Below are positions 49,529-59,520 of a DNA stretch of 64,000 nt, one piece after another (positions within the stretch are counted from its first letter, which is position 1; each line of letters begins with the position of its first letter). A program made the position numbers and the translations under genes. Origin of the DNA: Ampelocalamus luodianensis (Eukaryota > Streptophyta > Magnoliopsida > Poales > Poaceae). The notes under the pieces were generated by a model. It did no database searches, was not told where the DNA came from, and saw only the letters and a program-made list of their open reading frames with translations. The stretch is taken from assembly GCA_036346255.1 (NCBI GenBank), contig CM070625.1, positions 32,368,520 to 32,432,519 on the forward strand. Direction: 5' to 3'.

Positions 49529-51848
49529 TGTAACACCCCAACACAGAACGAGCCTGGAATGTTACCAAAGCTAAATACAACTAGAACAAATTTACAAATT
49601 TTCGACAGAGTCTCCTTTGTATATTCAATAAAACCAAGTTTCTAACAAGTAAACATAACATTTAACAATATTTCCAATATTCCAATTCAATCATGCATAA
49701 ATGATAATGGTATGAGAATAAATAAGCAACACCAATCACACAATCCATAAATCATCCTACATCCATCATCATAAAAGCATATATAGGTGGTTATAACATA
49801 GTTATTTATTCTTTTGTGTGGAACTAAGATAACAATTGCATAAAAGCTGTGAGGTAGTGCGTGCTCTCCAAAGTCTACTCCCTCCCATGCATGACGTTTT
49901 TGCCAGAGGTACCTAAATCAAAACAAAGCAAGGGTGAGCCATAAGACTCAGCAAGTATCAACAAGGTTACATGATCATAAAGACATAACAGCATAAACAA
50001 CTTTAATCAACATCATTCATGGCATTTCGAATATTAAAAATAATAATAATGATAATGTGTTACAGTAAATAATGATAATGCTATGCACTCTTGTTCTTTA
50101 TCTCTTTACGCATTTTACCGGTAATGCGGGGTATTCATCCGTCAATGGATACCCATGCACGCGCCCTCTCGCACGGGACCAAGAGCCTATACATCAACTT
50201 GTATAGGGACCTTTGCCCGTCATCAAAATGACGGGACCTTCAGACATATTGCCCACATTTCATGAATGTGGGGACCTCAAGCTTGTCATTGTCCTGGACA
50301 GGACCTCAATCGATTCACTTGGTCACCTTATGACCAAGTTTCAATATGCTCAAAATATGCATGAATATAATATCTATACCTTCTCATTCATCAGATTCAA
50401 CATATACTTTAATCATGTGCAGAGCATTATGATGTAACTACAATCATAATATGCAAACATCAACACCACTAGGGTCATCTCAACATCACTTTCATATGGC
50501 AACAATGAACATTACACCCCTCAATCATAGCATGCAACAAGAATTTACTTAAACCGAATACTTGCCTCAACCGTGCGAGAACGGCGGACTTGAAGTGGGT
50601 GCTGCCTTGGGATCTCGCTGCCACTGGACAAGAAGATAACCCCAAACTAAGACTAGCATACTGGACCAAAATCATACATAACATTACAATCAAATCGCTA
50701 ACTTCTTATCATTTCTAACTTTTCTAATTTCTAGCGATCGGTCACTGCAGACAGCAGACTTCAAAAATTCATAACTTTCTCCTCAGGAGTCCAAATAGGA
50801 TGATCTTAGACATTCTGGAAAGTTAATTAAAATGTCTAAATAAACTTAGTTGGGGAGACCCTCTGATTCGGCCATCTACCAGTCCTACCAATCTATTTAA
50901 TCAGAGCAAACATTTCACGTCGGGTTTCTGGACAGCGACAAAGAAACTATCATAACTTTCTCTACTTTCGTCCAAATTTAGTGATCTTTAGTTTTCCTGA
51001 AAGCTAAGAGGATTAGCCTAGTTTTTCGTTATGGTGAGACCCTCTGGAAACCCCTCTAAATACGCGCTTCTATCAGGTTAACCAACACTAGCAATTCTGC
51101 TTCTCTCCAGAAACACAGAAATACTAAGAAATTCATAACTTTGGCTACTGAAGTCCGAATGACTTGATTTCTATCGGCAATGAAAGGTAACTACAATATC
51201 TACAACTTTCTAGAAGACACCCAGACCCAATTCTGCCTCTAACCTAATCAAAATCAATAATCTTCTCTGCTGCAGAAAACCGACGAACTGACAACCGAAA
51301 ATGTACAACTAGAAAACGACCCCAAAACAAAGAATCACGGGTTACCCTTGCCGAAATGGCGAAGGCACGCTGCGTGATGATGATCACCACGAGTTCGGTT
51401 GCGGATCCTTCTTCCCTCTCCCTTTCTTCTCTTCCTTCTTCCCTTCTCTTCTTTTCTTCCCTTCTTTTCTCTTCCTCTTGGCCGCCAACAAAGGAGTCCC
51501 CTCCTTCTTTGGTCCAGCAAGAAGGGTTATGGGGTGCAAGGAAGATGGAAGGGGCGCAAGGGGAGATGGAAGGGGAGGCGCACGGAAAGGGAGAGGAGGC
51601 GGCAAGGAGGTGGGAGGGGAGCCGCGCAAGGGGATGGGAGAAAGGGGCGCCTAGGTTTGCCCCTAAGTAGCCGCCAAAGGTTCCCCTCATGGGCCAAAAA
51701 ACAGTGGTCAAAGCGTTAACCCACGCTGCCCAGATTTTCCTATTTTCCCCCGGATAAATCGCTAATTGGTTTTTTTCTTTACAGTTCTTTTCTTAGTCCT
51801 TTGCACTGCACTCGACCGAAACCGGCAAAAGCTTTTCGGGATATTACA
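49529..51848 (-). repeat. 5' LTR of the LARD-like Gypsy element
   Basis: 2320 bp, complete TGTAACACCCC...GGGATATTACA on the plus strand. Small indels of 1-3 bases and scattered substitutions distinguish it from the partner LTR. Confidence 0.9.
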
Positions 51849-52715
51849 GGTTCCAAAGGAACCGTCTGTGATGGGGCGTATACTATATCCTGTTTTGTAG
51901 TAGTGCATATAGTATCGCGTGTTATGCGATTTTATTTTTCTATATTTGTACGCGTATTTTGGTTGTTACGTGTGTACTCCAGCGCTATATTGTATATCGA
52001 CATCTCAAATGGAATTGCAGTGCAACTTTTTTTATACATTCCAAGTCACATGAAATCATGAAACCGTAATTTCTGAAACCTAAAATCGAAATTTTCGTGA
52101 CCTAAATTCTAAATTTTTGAGACAATACCAGAACACATAAAATTGCCAAAACATTACACAATCAAATCCACTGCGTGAGGAGCCTTCAAAATAAAATTTA
52201 TAATTTTTGGAGCTTATTTTCTACATTTATTGATTCGTACGAACATGACACTTATACAAAATAGTGATAAAAATCCAGAATGAATAAAATTATGAAAAAT
52301 TTACACAAGCAAGAAAATCATGTCAGAAGGCTCCACAAAAAATTTCATAATTGTTTGAACTCATTTGCTATATTTTAAAATTTATCTAAATTTCAGCCTA
52401 AAACTAACCTAACTAACTAACCTAATTAGCTAGGCACTAATTGGCTGGCGCATGGTGTGCATACGTCAACGGCTGGTGCATGCACACCATGCGCCAGCGG
52501 GGTGACGTGGCGGTGAGGGTGCGGGTGAGCAGGCTAGCGGGGACATGCGGCGGACCGAGGCGGGCTGGCGCACGGTGGGAGTGCGCTAAGGCCACGTGAC
52601 ATCTCCTCCCGCGTTGGCGCACGGTGAGCGTGCGCTAACGTTGCTATTTTTGGAAATACGCACGTGCCGTGATCATTTCTACAAATATGTTTCCAAACGT
52701 GTTGTATTCGCCAAA

Positions 52716-53571
52716 AATTCGGATAAGGGAGGCATTCCCGTCCCATCCACATATAGGGTGTCGGGGAAATTTTCCCGTACCCATCCCCTAGTAGAGTAAT
52801 TCCCCCACGTGTCGCCACAAAATGAGTCCCTATTGCCATCTTTGGGTATGTGTGGCTCGTCAAGTATTTTAAATTTTTGCCACCATATTTCCAAAAGAAA
52901 ATATATGATTTGCTGCATATATATAATATCGATATGTTTGGTATGAAAATATTTACATTACATTATACTCCCATTGGTACATATTCTCGATGCTATCTAT
53001 TTCTTTACAATTTTTCACAATACAGTGGTACAAATTTGTAGCAATATAAAGAAATATTTTCTATAGCAAATCCACTTATATTATTTCCATGTGACCAATG
53101 GAATATTTTTAAAAAAATATTATTGGCCAAAGACCAAAATGATGCTTCCCTCCATCGAGAAATTGTTTTCAAAGAGTAATCTTCAAACTTTTACGAATAC
53201 ATATTACTACAAAAATCTAGTTAAAATTCCACTTTACATATAATAAAAGACTAGTCTAGTATTTATATTTGGCTAAGCTAGCCTAGCTTCCCATCTAGCA
53301 GCAACGATCTCCAGTTGGAGACAGGCAGGTATGTTACGTGGGAAGGATTTCCACTTTACAATTACATAAGCAAATATAGCCAATGCGTATCTCCCCGTTT
53401 TCCCTTATTGGGTGTTGCACGAGTCTTTGGCTCTTTTGGCCATTTTTTTGGAACAAAATAGCAAATATAGCCTATTGCGATCTGAAATGATAAAAATAGC
53501 ACCCCTACCGTACTCTTCGTGCACGAAAGCCATCTGCCCCTCTTCCTGTGCGTGGCAGGGGCACCTGCTGC
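52716..53571. other. Right flank of the hairpin element
   Basis: AT-rich intergenic sequence. Near 53390-53560 a segment resembles, in inverse orientation, 55255-55330. No gene seen. Confidence 0.4.
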
Positions 53572-54117
53572 CAGTGGCGAAGCCAGGATGAAAATCGAGG
53601 GTGGACTCAAAATCTTGAATGACAACACTAATTTGAGATAAATATAGTCTTGTATTCTTGTGCAATCAAATTCATACATGAATAAAAGTAAAGCAAAGCA
53701 AAAAAAGAAAAATACAATGAAGGTACTTCGCTAATGGAAAGTGCGTCTCCAAAACATATAAATATGGTTCCAGTGGGTAACGACCTATACATCAAAATAA
53801 AAAAAAAAAATCAGTAGTACAATAGTAAATTGTACTTAAATGATCATGGACATTCAAAATTAACGAAGCATACCACTAAGACGCTAGCTTGAATCACGAC
53901 TTTCACAAGGAAAATTCATTCTGTGAGATTCCAGGCCGTGGAAGGATCTTATAATTCTATTATCATCAATGGATCTAAATATGTCTCGCTCGGTGTAACA
54001 CACCATCAAATCATTCAGCTACTCATATGCTATCTTGTTGTGCAAATATGTTTTGATAATATTCATTGCCTAAAATATTCTCTCAACAGATGCTGTTGCC
54101 ACTAGACGTTTCTCCAT
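53572..54117 (-). pseudogene. hAT transposase C-terminal remnant
   Basis: On the minus strand from 54117 to 53884, 78 codons including two internal stops: ATASVERIF, then LNDLMVCYTERDIFRSIDD and HRMNFPC. This matches the C-terminal dimerisation region of hAT transposases of the zinc-finger/DUF4371 type. A TAG sits at a position usually Trp. A terminus-like CAGTGGCGAAGCCAGG lies at 53572-53587, as expected for the 3' end of a hAT element. The 5' end of the element and most of the transposase are missing. Confidence 0.8.
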
Positions 54118-54139
54118 TATTGCAAACATACGAACAAAT

Positions 54140-54305
54140 TGCTAACTGAGTATATACCACATTACCACACTATATTATAACAAATTGCTAATTTACTAAT
54201 TGAGTATATTCTAACATTATATACCACATTACCACAATATATTCTAACAACTTGCTAATTGACTAATTGAGTGTATTCTAACATTATAGTCTATATACCA
54301 CATTA
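54140..54305. repeat. Imperfect tandem repeats (about 60 bp unit)
   Basis: Two to three copies of a unit containing TATATACCACATTACCACA and TTGCTAATTGACTAATTGAG. Confidence 0.8.
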
Positions 54306-55100
54306 CTAGTAGATGAGTAGACAACCGTCAGCAGATGCTCCTTCAATCTTCACTTCTTCATTTCTTCATGCTTCAACCTTCACTTCAGTAGATGCAGATC
54401 AGCAGATAGCCAGTGCCCAGCCTCCTCTCACCTCGCCTCCATGGCTCAACCAGTCCTCTCACCTCGTCTTCAATCTTCAGTTCTTCACCTCACCTCCTCC
54501 TCACAGAGCCCAGAGCAGAGCCACAGAGGCCTCCTCACCTCGACGCCTCCTCCGGCTCCCCCTCTGCTCCTCGTCTTCGGGCTTCGGCGCTCCTCCTCAC
54601 CTCCGGCTCCCCCACCCCAGGATCGGCTCCTCGTCCTTGCCTCCTTCGGCTCCCCCGCCCCAGATGGCCAGATCCGGCCTCCTCTGGCTTGGCGGCTACC
54701 CCAGCGCCCGGCACACGGCTACCTCAGAGTGCCTCCCTCCTCGTCCTCGGTGGCGCACTGCCGCCACTGGCTTCCAGCCGCCTTGTGCTATTGGTGTGAC
54801 TTCTAGTTCTCAATCAATTTGGAGTTTGGGAAATTTGGATTTGGAACCATGAACATGAGGTGGGGACCGATGGGGACGTGGGGTGGGGTGGACATGAGGT
54901 AGTGGGCTTTAGCAAAGGCCCACAAATGTTTTTGTTCCTCCTCCATCTTGCTTCTTCTTGTGCTATGGCCTCCGGTCAGCCGGAGCTTAGGATGAGGGAT
55001 GGGGGCAGTGGTGTTGGCGCCAGCGGGGAGGGTAGGATGAAGCCTGATGAAGCCCTCACTGAATTGCCGAATAAAGAAAAAGCAAAGTGAATAGTGCATC
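54306..55100. other. GC-rich segment of unknown origin
   Basis: Pro/Ser-rich frames in all plus-strand phases (longest 54313-54852, 179 codons), typical of CT-rich sequence rather than a gene. No domain recognised. It may be the 5' part of the decayed hAT element. Confidence 0.4.
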
Positions 55101-55115
55101 ATAATGGGTCACAGG

Positions 55116-55246
55116 GTTGCTGCCGCACACGGGTGGAGTGACAGATGCCCCTACCCCACACGGGGAGCGCAACACCCAGGTTGTGCTGCGCACGGGTGGA
55201 GCGACAGATGCCCCTGCCCCGCATGGGGAGCGTGGCAACCACCTAC
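55116..55246. repeat. 66-bp tandem duplication
   Basis: Two copies of a unit containing GCACACGGGTGGAGTGACAG and ATGCCCCT...GGGGAGCG, slightly diverged. Confidence 0.75.
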
Positions 55247-55269
55247 AGCGCGCGAGGAGCGCGATAAGA

Positions 55270-56196
55270 GTACTATTTTGTCATTTTAGATGTGAGGAGA
55301 CTAGATTTGCTATTACACAGCTATACACCTCTCACCGTGGCCATACTGCTTGGCTTGGGCTTTTCCAGGCTAATCCCGGCTGATCAAAGGAAATCCCCAA
55401 GGCCCCAATCCCAACTCCCAACCCAAAACAAAGCAAGAGACAACCACTTGCATGGTGGGGCCCGCATGCGATGGGTGGGGCCCGCTTGTCCAATGCCACT
55501 CATTTCGCTTCTGGATTCCGATTATCTGTGCCCTGGGAGCTCTCTAATTATCAAGCTGGTTTGATTAGGCAAAGATGATGTTCATTTTGGTAAGATGATG
55601 TTGGAATGCAAGACAATAGGAAGGAGGGGAAAATCTGAAGTTAAAATCGTACTAATGAGGGGTCCGTGTCGGCCTGGGCACGATTAGGTCCTGGTGGCCA
55701 AATGGGCCGCACTGCACGACACTAGTGGCCAACGGTATTGAATGAGAAAAACTACCCAATGGTACTGGTGGCCAAATGAGCCACACGGCATAGCGACCTG
55801 GGCACGATTAGGTCCAAGCACTATTCAGGCCATGTCGTGCCAGCTCGTGGGCTAGGGTGCCGACCTAGGCACAATACGCCGGCCTCTTAGGCCGGTCCGG
55901 GCATGTTTAGCCCGATGGTTGAGTGGCCTGTGTAGCCCATTTCGGCCCAATTTTTTTAAAAAAAATTCTAAAAATTCTAGAAAAATGTATATAATTCAAA
56001 AATAAGGATTAAAATTGTAAAAAAAATGAGTTCTATTATGAAAAAAAGAGACAAATATATTCAAAATGTAATAAAGAGATTTATCAATGTTTATATGGTT
56101 GCCTCGTTAAAACCTTTGCCAAGTAAAAACTCAATATGAGAAAAATCTTAGCAAAGGAAAAAGAGTACAACTTATAGCTCGACATAAATCAATGTT
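55270..56196. other. hAT-like non-coding sequence
   Basis: Contains a repeated CCTGGGCACGATTAGGTCC phrase (about 55674 and 55797), GGCC-rich phrases (55850-55960), and TTGCCTCGTTAAAACCTTTG with an AAGTAAAAACTCA context (about 56099-56135), of the kind found in rice hAT elements. It lies downstream (minus-strand sense) of the transposase remnant at 56197-56546 and is probably its 3' end. Confidence 0.45.
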
Positions 56197-56546
56197 CTAA
56201 GTGTCGTTGTCTAGATAGAGATTTTTGAATACATCCGCCAACTCTGGATTATCTACAGAGTGTTGTGTTCGTGCATCAGTTTGTTCCCAGTCCTTCACAG
56301 TTAGAAGTATCTCCACCATCTCACTCGTGAGACGTGTTCTTCTCTCCTCCAACATTCTTCTAGATAGACTCTGAAAGTAGACTTGGAGGAAACCATGGAG
56401 ACAGGAACAGTTAACATATCACATGCTAATATGGATAGCACAAGATATATTATTTTATGGTTATACCACCATTGCAAAAATTCGAAGCTATCTGCGTTGA
56501 AATCCACCATATCGTTGTCCAGATAGGCGGATAGCTCCCCACTCAT
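56197..56546 (-). pseudogene. Second hAT transposase C-terminal remnant
   Basis: Minus-strand frame from 56546 (MSGELSAYLDNDMVDF, then VLSILACDMLTVPVS) matches the hAT dimerisation domain of rice-type hAT transposases. After SSKSTF the correct frame shifts by one base near 56370 and continues LSRRMLEERRTRLTSEMVEI to a TAG at 56197-56199. The N-terminal and catalytic parts are absent; a Gypsy LTR begins at 56751, upstream of this remnant. Confidence 0.82.
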
Positions 56547-56750
56547 TGGGTGGGAGATTGGTCTTGCTTATGGTGATGGTGTAGAATCTGAACCCCTAGA
56601 CTTGAAGGAGGAACCTGCACCCCAGATCTTGCCCTACACATTTGTCTTGTTGACTTTGGTGGGTGTTACTGGAGGTCGTTGCAAGCGAACTCTCTGAAAC
56701 TTATGTTTGTACCTTTGAAAAAGCTTAGAAAATTTAGCAAGTGTTGTAGG

Positions 56751-57178
56751 TGTAAAAACCGAACACAAGTGAGGGGTGGACGTCGGTCGTGCTACGGCCG
56801 CCGCCCACGAGGTGAGAGTGACACAGGGTTTATCTGAGTTCTGGGGTCCAAGAGGACCGCCTACTCTGCTCGGTGGCCTACGGGTCCGAGGGTTCCTCCC
56901 GAGGCTCACCGATGCCTTTCTTTCTTATATTGCTCAAGAGAGCTCCTTTGAAAGGAATGATACATGGGGTATTTATAGGCTCCCAAGCCTGCATGAGATG
57001 ACCAAAATGCCCTTTGGGGTTGGCTACTCTAGGAATACAACCGAGGGTATTACAGTCTTTTGTAGGTACAAGCGAGCGATACAGATGATCTTTGCGTGTG
57101 AATACATTTTGATTCGATGAACCGATGTTCATCACGCCGAGCGGGTCCCACCGACTAGGTTAGAATATTCCTCCAACA
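56751..57178 (-). repeat. 3' LTR of the RIRE2-like element
   Basis: 428 bp, TGTTGGAGGAATATTC...GGTTTTTACA on the minus strand. The promoter TATA box CTATAAATA (minus strand) is at about 56970-56978. Only one LTR copy is in the window, so boundaries rest on TG...CA ends and the adjoining polypurine tract. Confidence 0.72.
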
Positions 57179-57187
57179 AGAGCCCTT

Positions 57188-57222
57188 GCCCCTTGGTATT
57201 TCGGGAGAAATACCAAAGGGGC
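57188..57222. repeat. Hairpin next to the polypurine tract
   Basis: GCCCCTTGGTATTTC and GAAATACCAAAGGGGC form a 15-16 bp stem with one unpaired base and a four-base loop (GGGA). Confidence 0.85.
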
Positions 57223-58316
57223 ATCCTTGAATTGTGTTCTTCGTTCAGAGATTAATATTTCAGAGGGCCCTGGTGAATTTGAACTGTGGCTTCCTTTGAA
57301 AATATACTCCAAGAGTGCTTCCAACTAAGTGCTGGAAAACCCAGAATATCATGCTTCCAACTAGCCAAATAATATTAAGTGCCGCAGTCAAAGCGTGGCT
57401 ACACACAGACCATGGCAACGACCAGATGCGTGACCACATTTGCGTGTATAAAATAATGCCCAGCCGTCCCTGCCTTCTGTCTTTGAGTGGGTCTTGTATT
57501 TTGCTTTTTCCTCACCAAACTACTCTTCACGTGATGCTGCTTGGGACAGAGCAACCAGCAATATTAAAGTACTTGCTTTGTTTCTTTTGGCAGAAACTCC
57601 TAGAAGCTATCTTTTTCATTGCTTCATTTCACCCCCTGCCCCTTGGTGCTCTCGGCAGTGGCTCCCTTCTCCATCGCGCGGCAGACGAGACCATTCGGCC
57701 GGACAGAAGGGGAGCTCACTCGAGGGGCGACGAGTGAAGGGAGCTTGAGGGCCGCACGTCGGAAAAGAAGCGTTGGAGCCTACGGGTGAGCTTCCTCTTC
57801 TTGATTCTTGCCTCCTTGTCCATTCTCTTTCTTGGGCTTTCTAGCTCATCTTAGTTTTTGCTCCTGGACAACTGGTGCGTGGCGCCGCCTCCCATGACTC
57901 TGGCTTGGTCTCGTGTGGCCGCCGGGGCCACCTCCGGCGTGGCCGCTTCCCGACGCCGCCTCCTGCTCGGCTCGGCGTGGCGGCGCATGCTGCGCCAGGC
58001 ACGATCCATGCATGGCAGGAGAGATGCCGACAAGGTGTTCGACGGGAGGCTACCCGGCGGCCGCAGGCGTGGCGCCAGGCGCCGAGGCACCAGGGCGCGG
58101 GCGCCAGGGCACTAGGGCGCGGGTGCCAGGGCAATGCATTATTTTTTGTTAATTAGCAAATGCAAGCTCCGACTATCTCTTTTGGGGCTCACAGTTTGCC
58201 AGGGCGCTCATGGGTATCCTGTTGCCAGGGAGCTAGATTGTGGGAGTTGGGATGATTTTTGTTTCACAATGAAGTTTTCGCTTTCTCCAACTGCTTGCTT
58301 GCTTGGTTGAACTTGT
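57223..58316 (+). promoter_or_regulatory. Presumed 5' region and first exon of the antisense gene
   Basis: A TATA-like GTGTATAAAATAATG at about 57447 is followed by a GC-rich stretch. A possible donor CCTACGG|GTGAGC (about 57785) could splice to the acceptor CACAG at 59516-59520. No protein domain is recognised here. Frames 57315-57737 and 57875-58156 are unsupported. Confidence 0.35.
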
Positions 58317-58600
58317 GACAAAATTGCCAGGGCGCGGGAAGATTGCCAGGGCGCTAGACGATTGCCAGGGCGCTAGAAAAAGTTGCTAGGGCGCTAGAAA
58401 AAGTTGCCAGGGCGCTGGTGAAATTGCTAGGGCGCTTGAAAAAGTTGCTGTGGCGCCGTGAAATTGCTAGGCGCTGGAAAAAGTTGCTGTGGGCTGGTTT
58501 TCACGTGACCAGACTTGACAAATTGCCGGGCGCAGAGCTTTGGTCTTTGTGGTGTGGCGCTAGACAAATTGCCAGGGCGCTGGTCTTCACGGGACCTGGA
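58317..58600. repeat. Minisatellite 1 (TTGCCAGGGCGCTAGAAAAAG)
   Basis: About ten variable copies of a 20-25 bp unit built on TTGCCAGGGCGCTAG. Related GCCAGGGC phrases also occur at 58080-58135 and 58195-58230. Confidence 0.88.
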
Positions 58601-58895
58601 CCGCTTCTACTTGCATGAATTTACTTTTTGGTTTGCATGAAGCTGCTTGGTTCTTGTAGGGCTGCGTGTGTAGTAGTGCTAAAAAAGGTGTGCGAGGGTG
58701 AGCCGCAGGGCGCTGAGCTTGCAGGTCACAGGGAGCTGCGGGGCGCATGGGCGCACGTGAGCAGGGTGCGAACAAAACGTAAACGATTGTACTGGAGTAT
58801 GTAGTAAGTAGTTCTTAGTTTGCGTGTAGCAAAATAAGTGCATAAGTTAGCTATTTGTTGCATGTATGGCGAGTTGGTTTTGATGGCTAGAGAAG
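58601..58895. other. Spacer between minisatellites
   Basis: No gene or repeat recognised. Confidence 0.5.
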
Positions 58896-59165
58896 GGTCG
58901 CGAGGGCACCGCGATGCAGGCCCCGGCCTCAAGGGCGCGGCGTGCGAGGTGCCACGACGGCGCGAGGCCCCGAGGGCACGAGGCCACCAGTCACGAGGGC
59001 ACCGCTGGTGCGAGGCCCCGAAGCCTCAAGGGCACGAGGGCGTGCGAGGGTGCCACGACGGCGCGAGGCCCCGAGGGCACGAGGCCACCAGGTCACGAGG
59101 GCACCGCGAGGGTGCGAGGGTGCCATGATGGCGCGAGGATGCGAGGACGCCGCGAGGCTTTGCGG
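58896..59165. repeat. Minisatellite 2 (GCGAGGCCCCGAGGGCACGA)
   Basis: Nested GC-rich repeats. A longer unit of about 100 bp, containing GTGCCACGACGGCGCGAGGC and GGCCACCAG-TCACGAGGGCACC, occurs twice (about 58945-59010 and 59050-59107), with shorter partial copies around it. Confidence 0.85.
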
Positions 59166-59520
59166 GGGGCGCGGGCGCTTGGCTGCCGGACACTGCACCA
59201 AAAATCCTCTCTGTAGCTTCGCGTGTATATGTGTTTTTGGCCATGCATCTTCTATCCGATTCCATATCTTCGAGTTGATCTCGCGTACACGCTGGTGCAA
59301 AGTGACATAATATTGCATTAGACATGTCTTCAGGACATTGCGGCCGCCTCCGGGAGGTCGCCTAGGCCGAAGCGGCCGCCGCCGCCGCGGCATGGGTGAC
59401 GCGGCGCGGTCCGGTATTGTTGGTGTTTGATCCATAAAATTTCACTCTCTACACAACTTATGCGACTATCAGTGTTCCTCTGCTGTGTACTTATCCATTT
59501 TTTTTATTGTTGACATCACA
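59166..59520. other. Spacer before the antisense gene's main exon
   Basis: Ends in a good splice-acceptor context, TTTTTTTTATTGTTGACATCACAG. Nothing else recognised. Confidence 0.45.

Larger units (their letters stand above)
43003..51848 (-). mobile_element. Gypsy element without recognisable pol (LARD-like)
   Basis: Minus-strand LTR element with LTRs at 43003-45309 and 49529-51848, very similar to each other, so relatively young. A primer site TGGTATCAGAGC (minus strand, 49515-49526) adjoins the right LTR. A polypurine tract TTAAGGAGGGTAGAT (minus strand, about 45311-45325) adjoins the left. Flanks are GGTTT (42998-43002) and GGTTC (51849-51853). LTR ends TGTAATATCCC...GGGTGTTACA are of Tekay/RIRE3 style. 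The 4.2-kb interior has no frame above about 105 codons and no gag or pol motif. Confidence 0.85.

Noticed and set aside
54313..54852. 179-codon Pro/Ser-rich frame
   Set aside because: All three plus-strand phases are open over the same CT-rich stretch. No start context or domain.
58317..59165. Regular repeats with spacers, considered as a CRISPR array
   Set aside because: Units are degenerate, contiguous and variable in length, in a plant retrotransposon. No spacers of uniform size and no cas genes.
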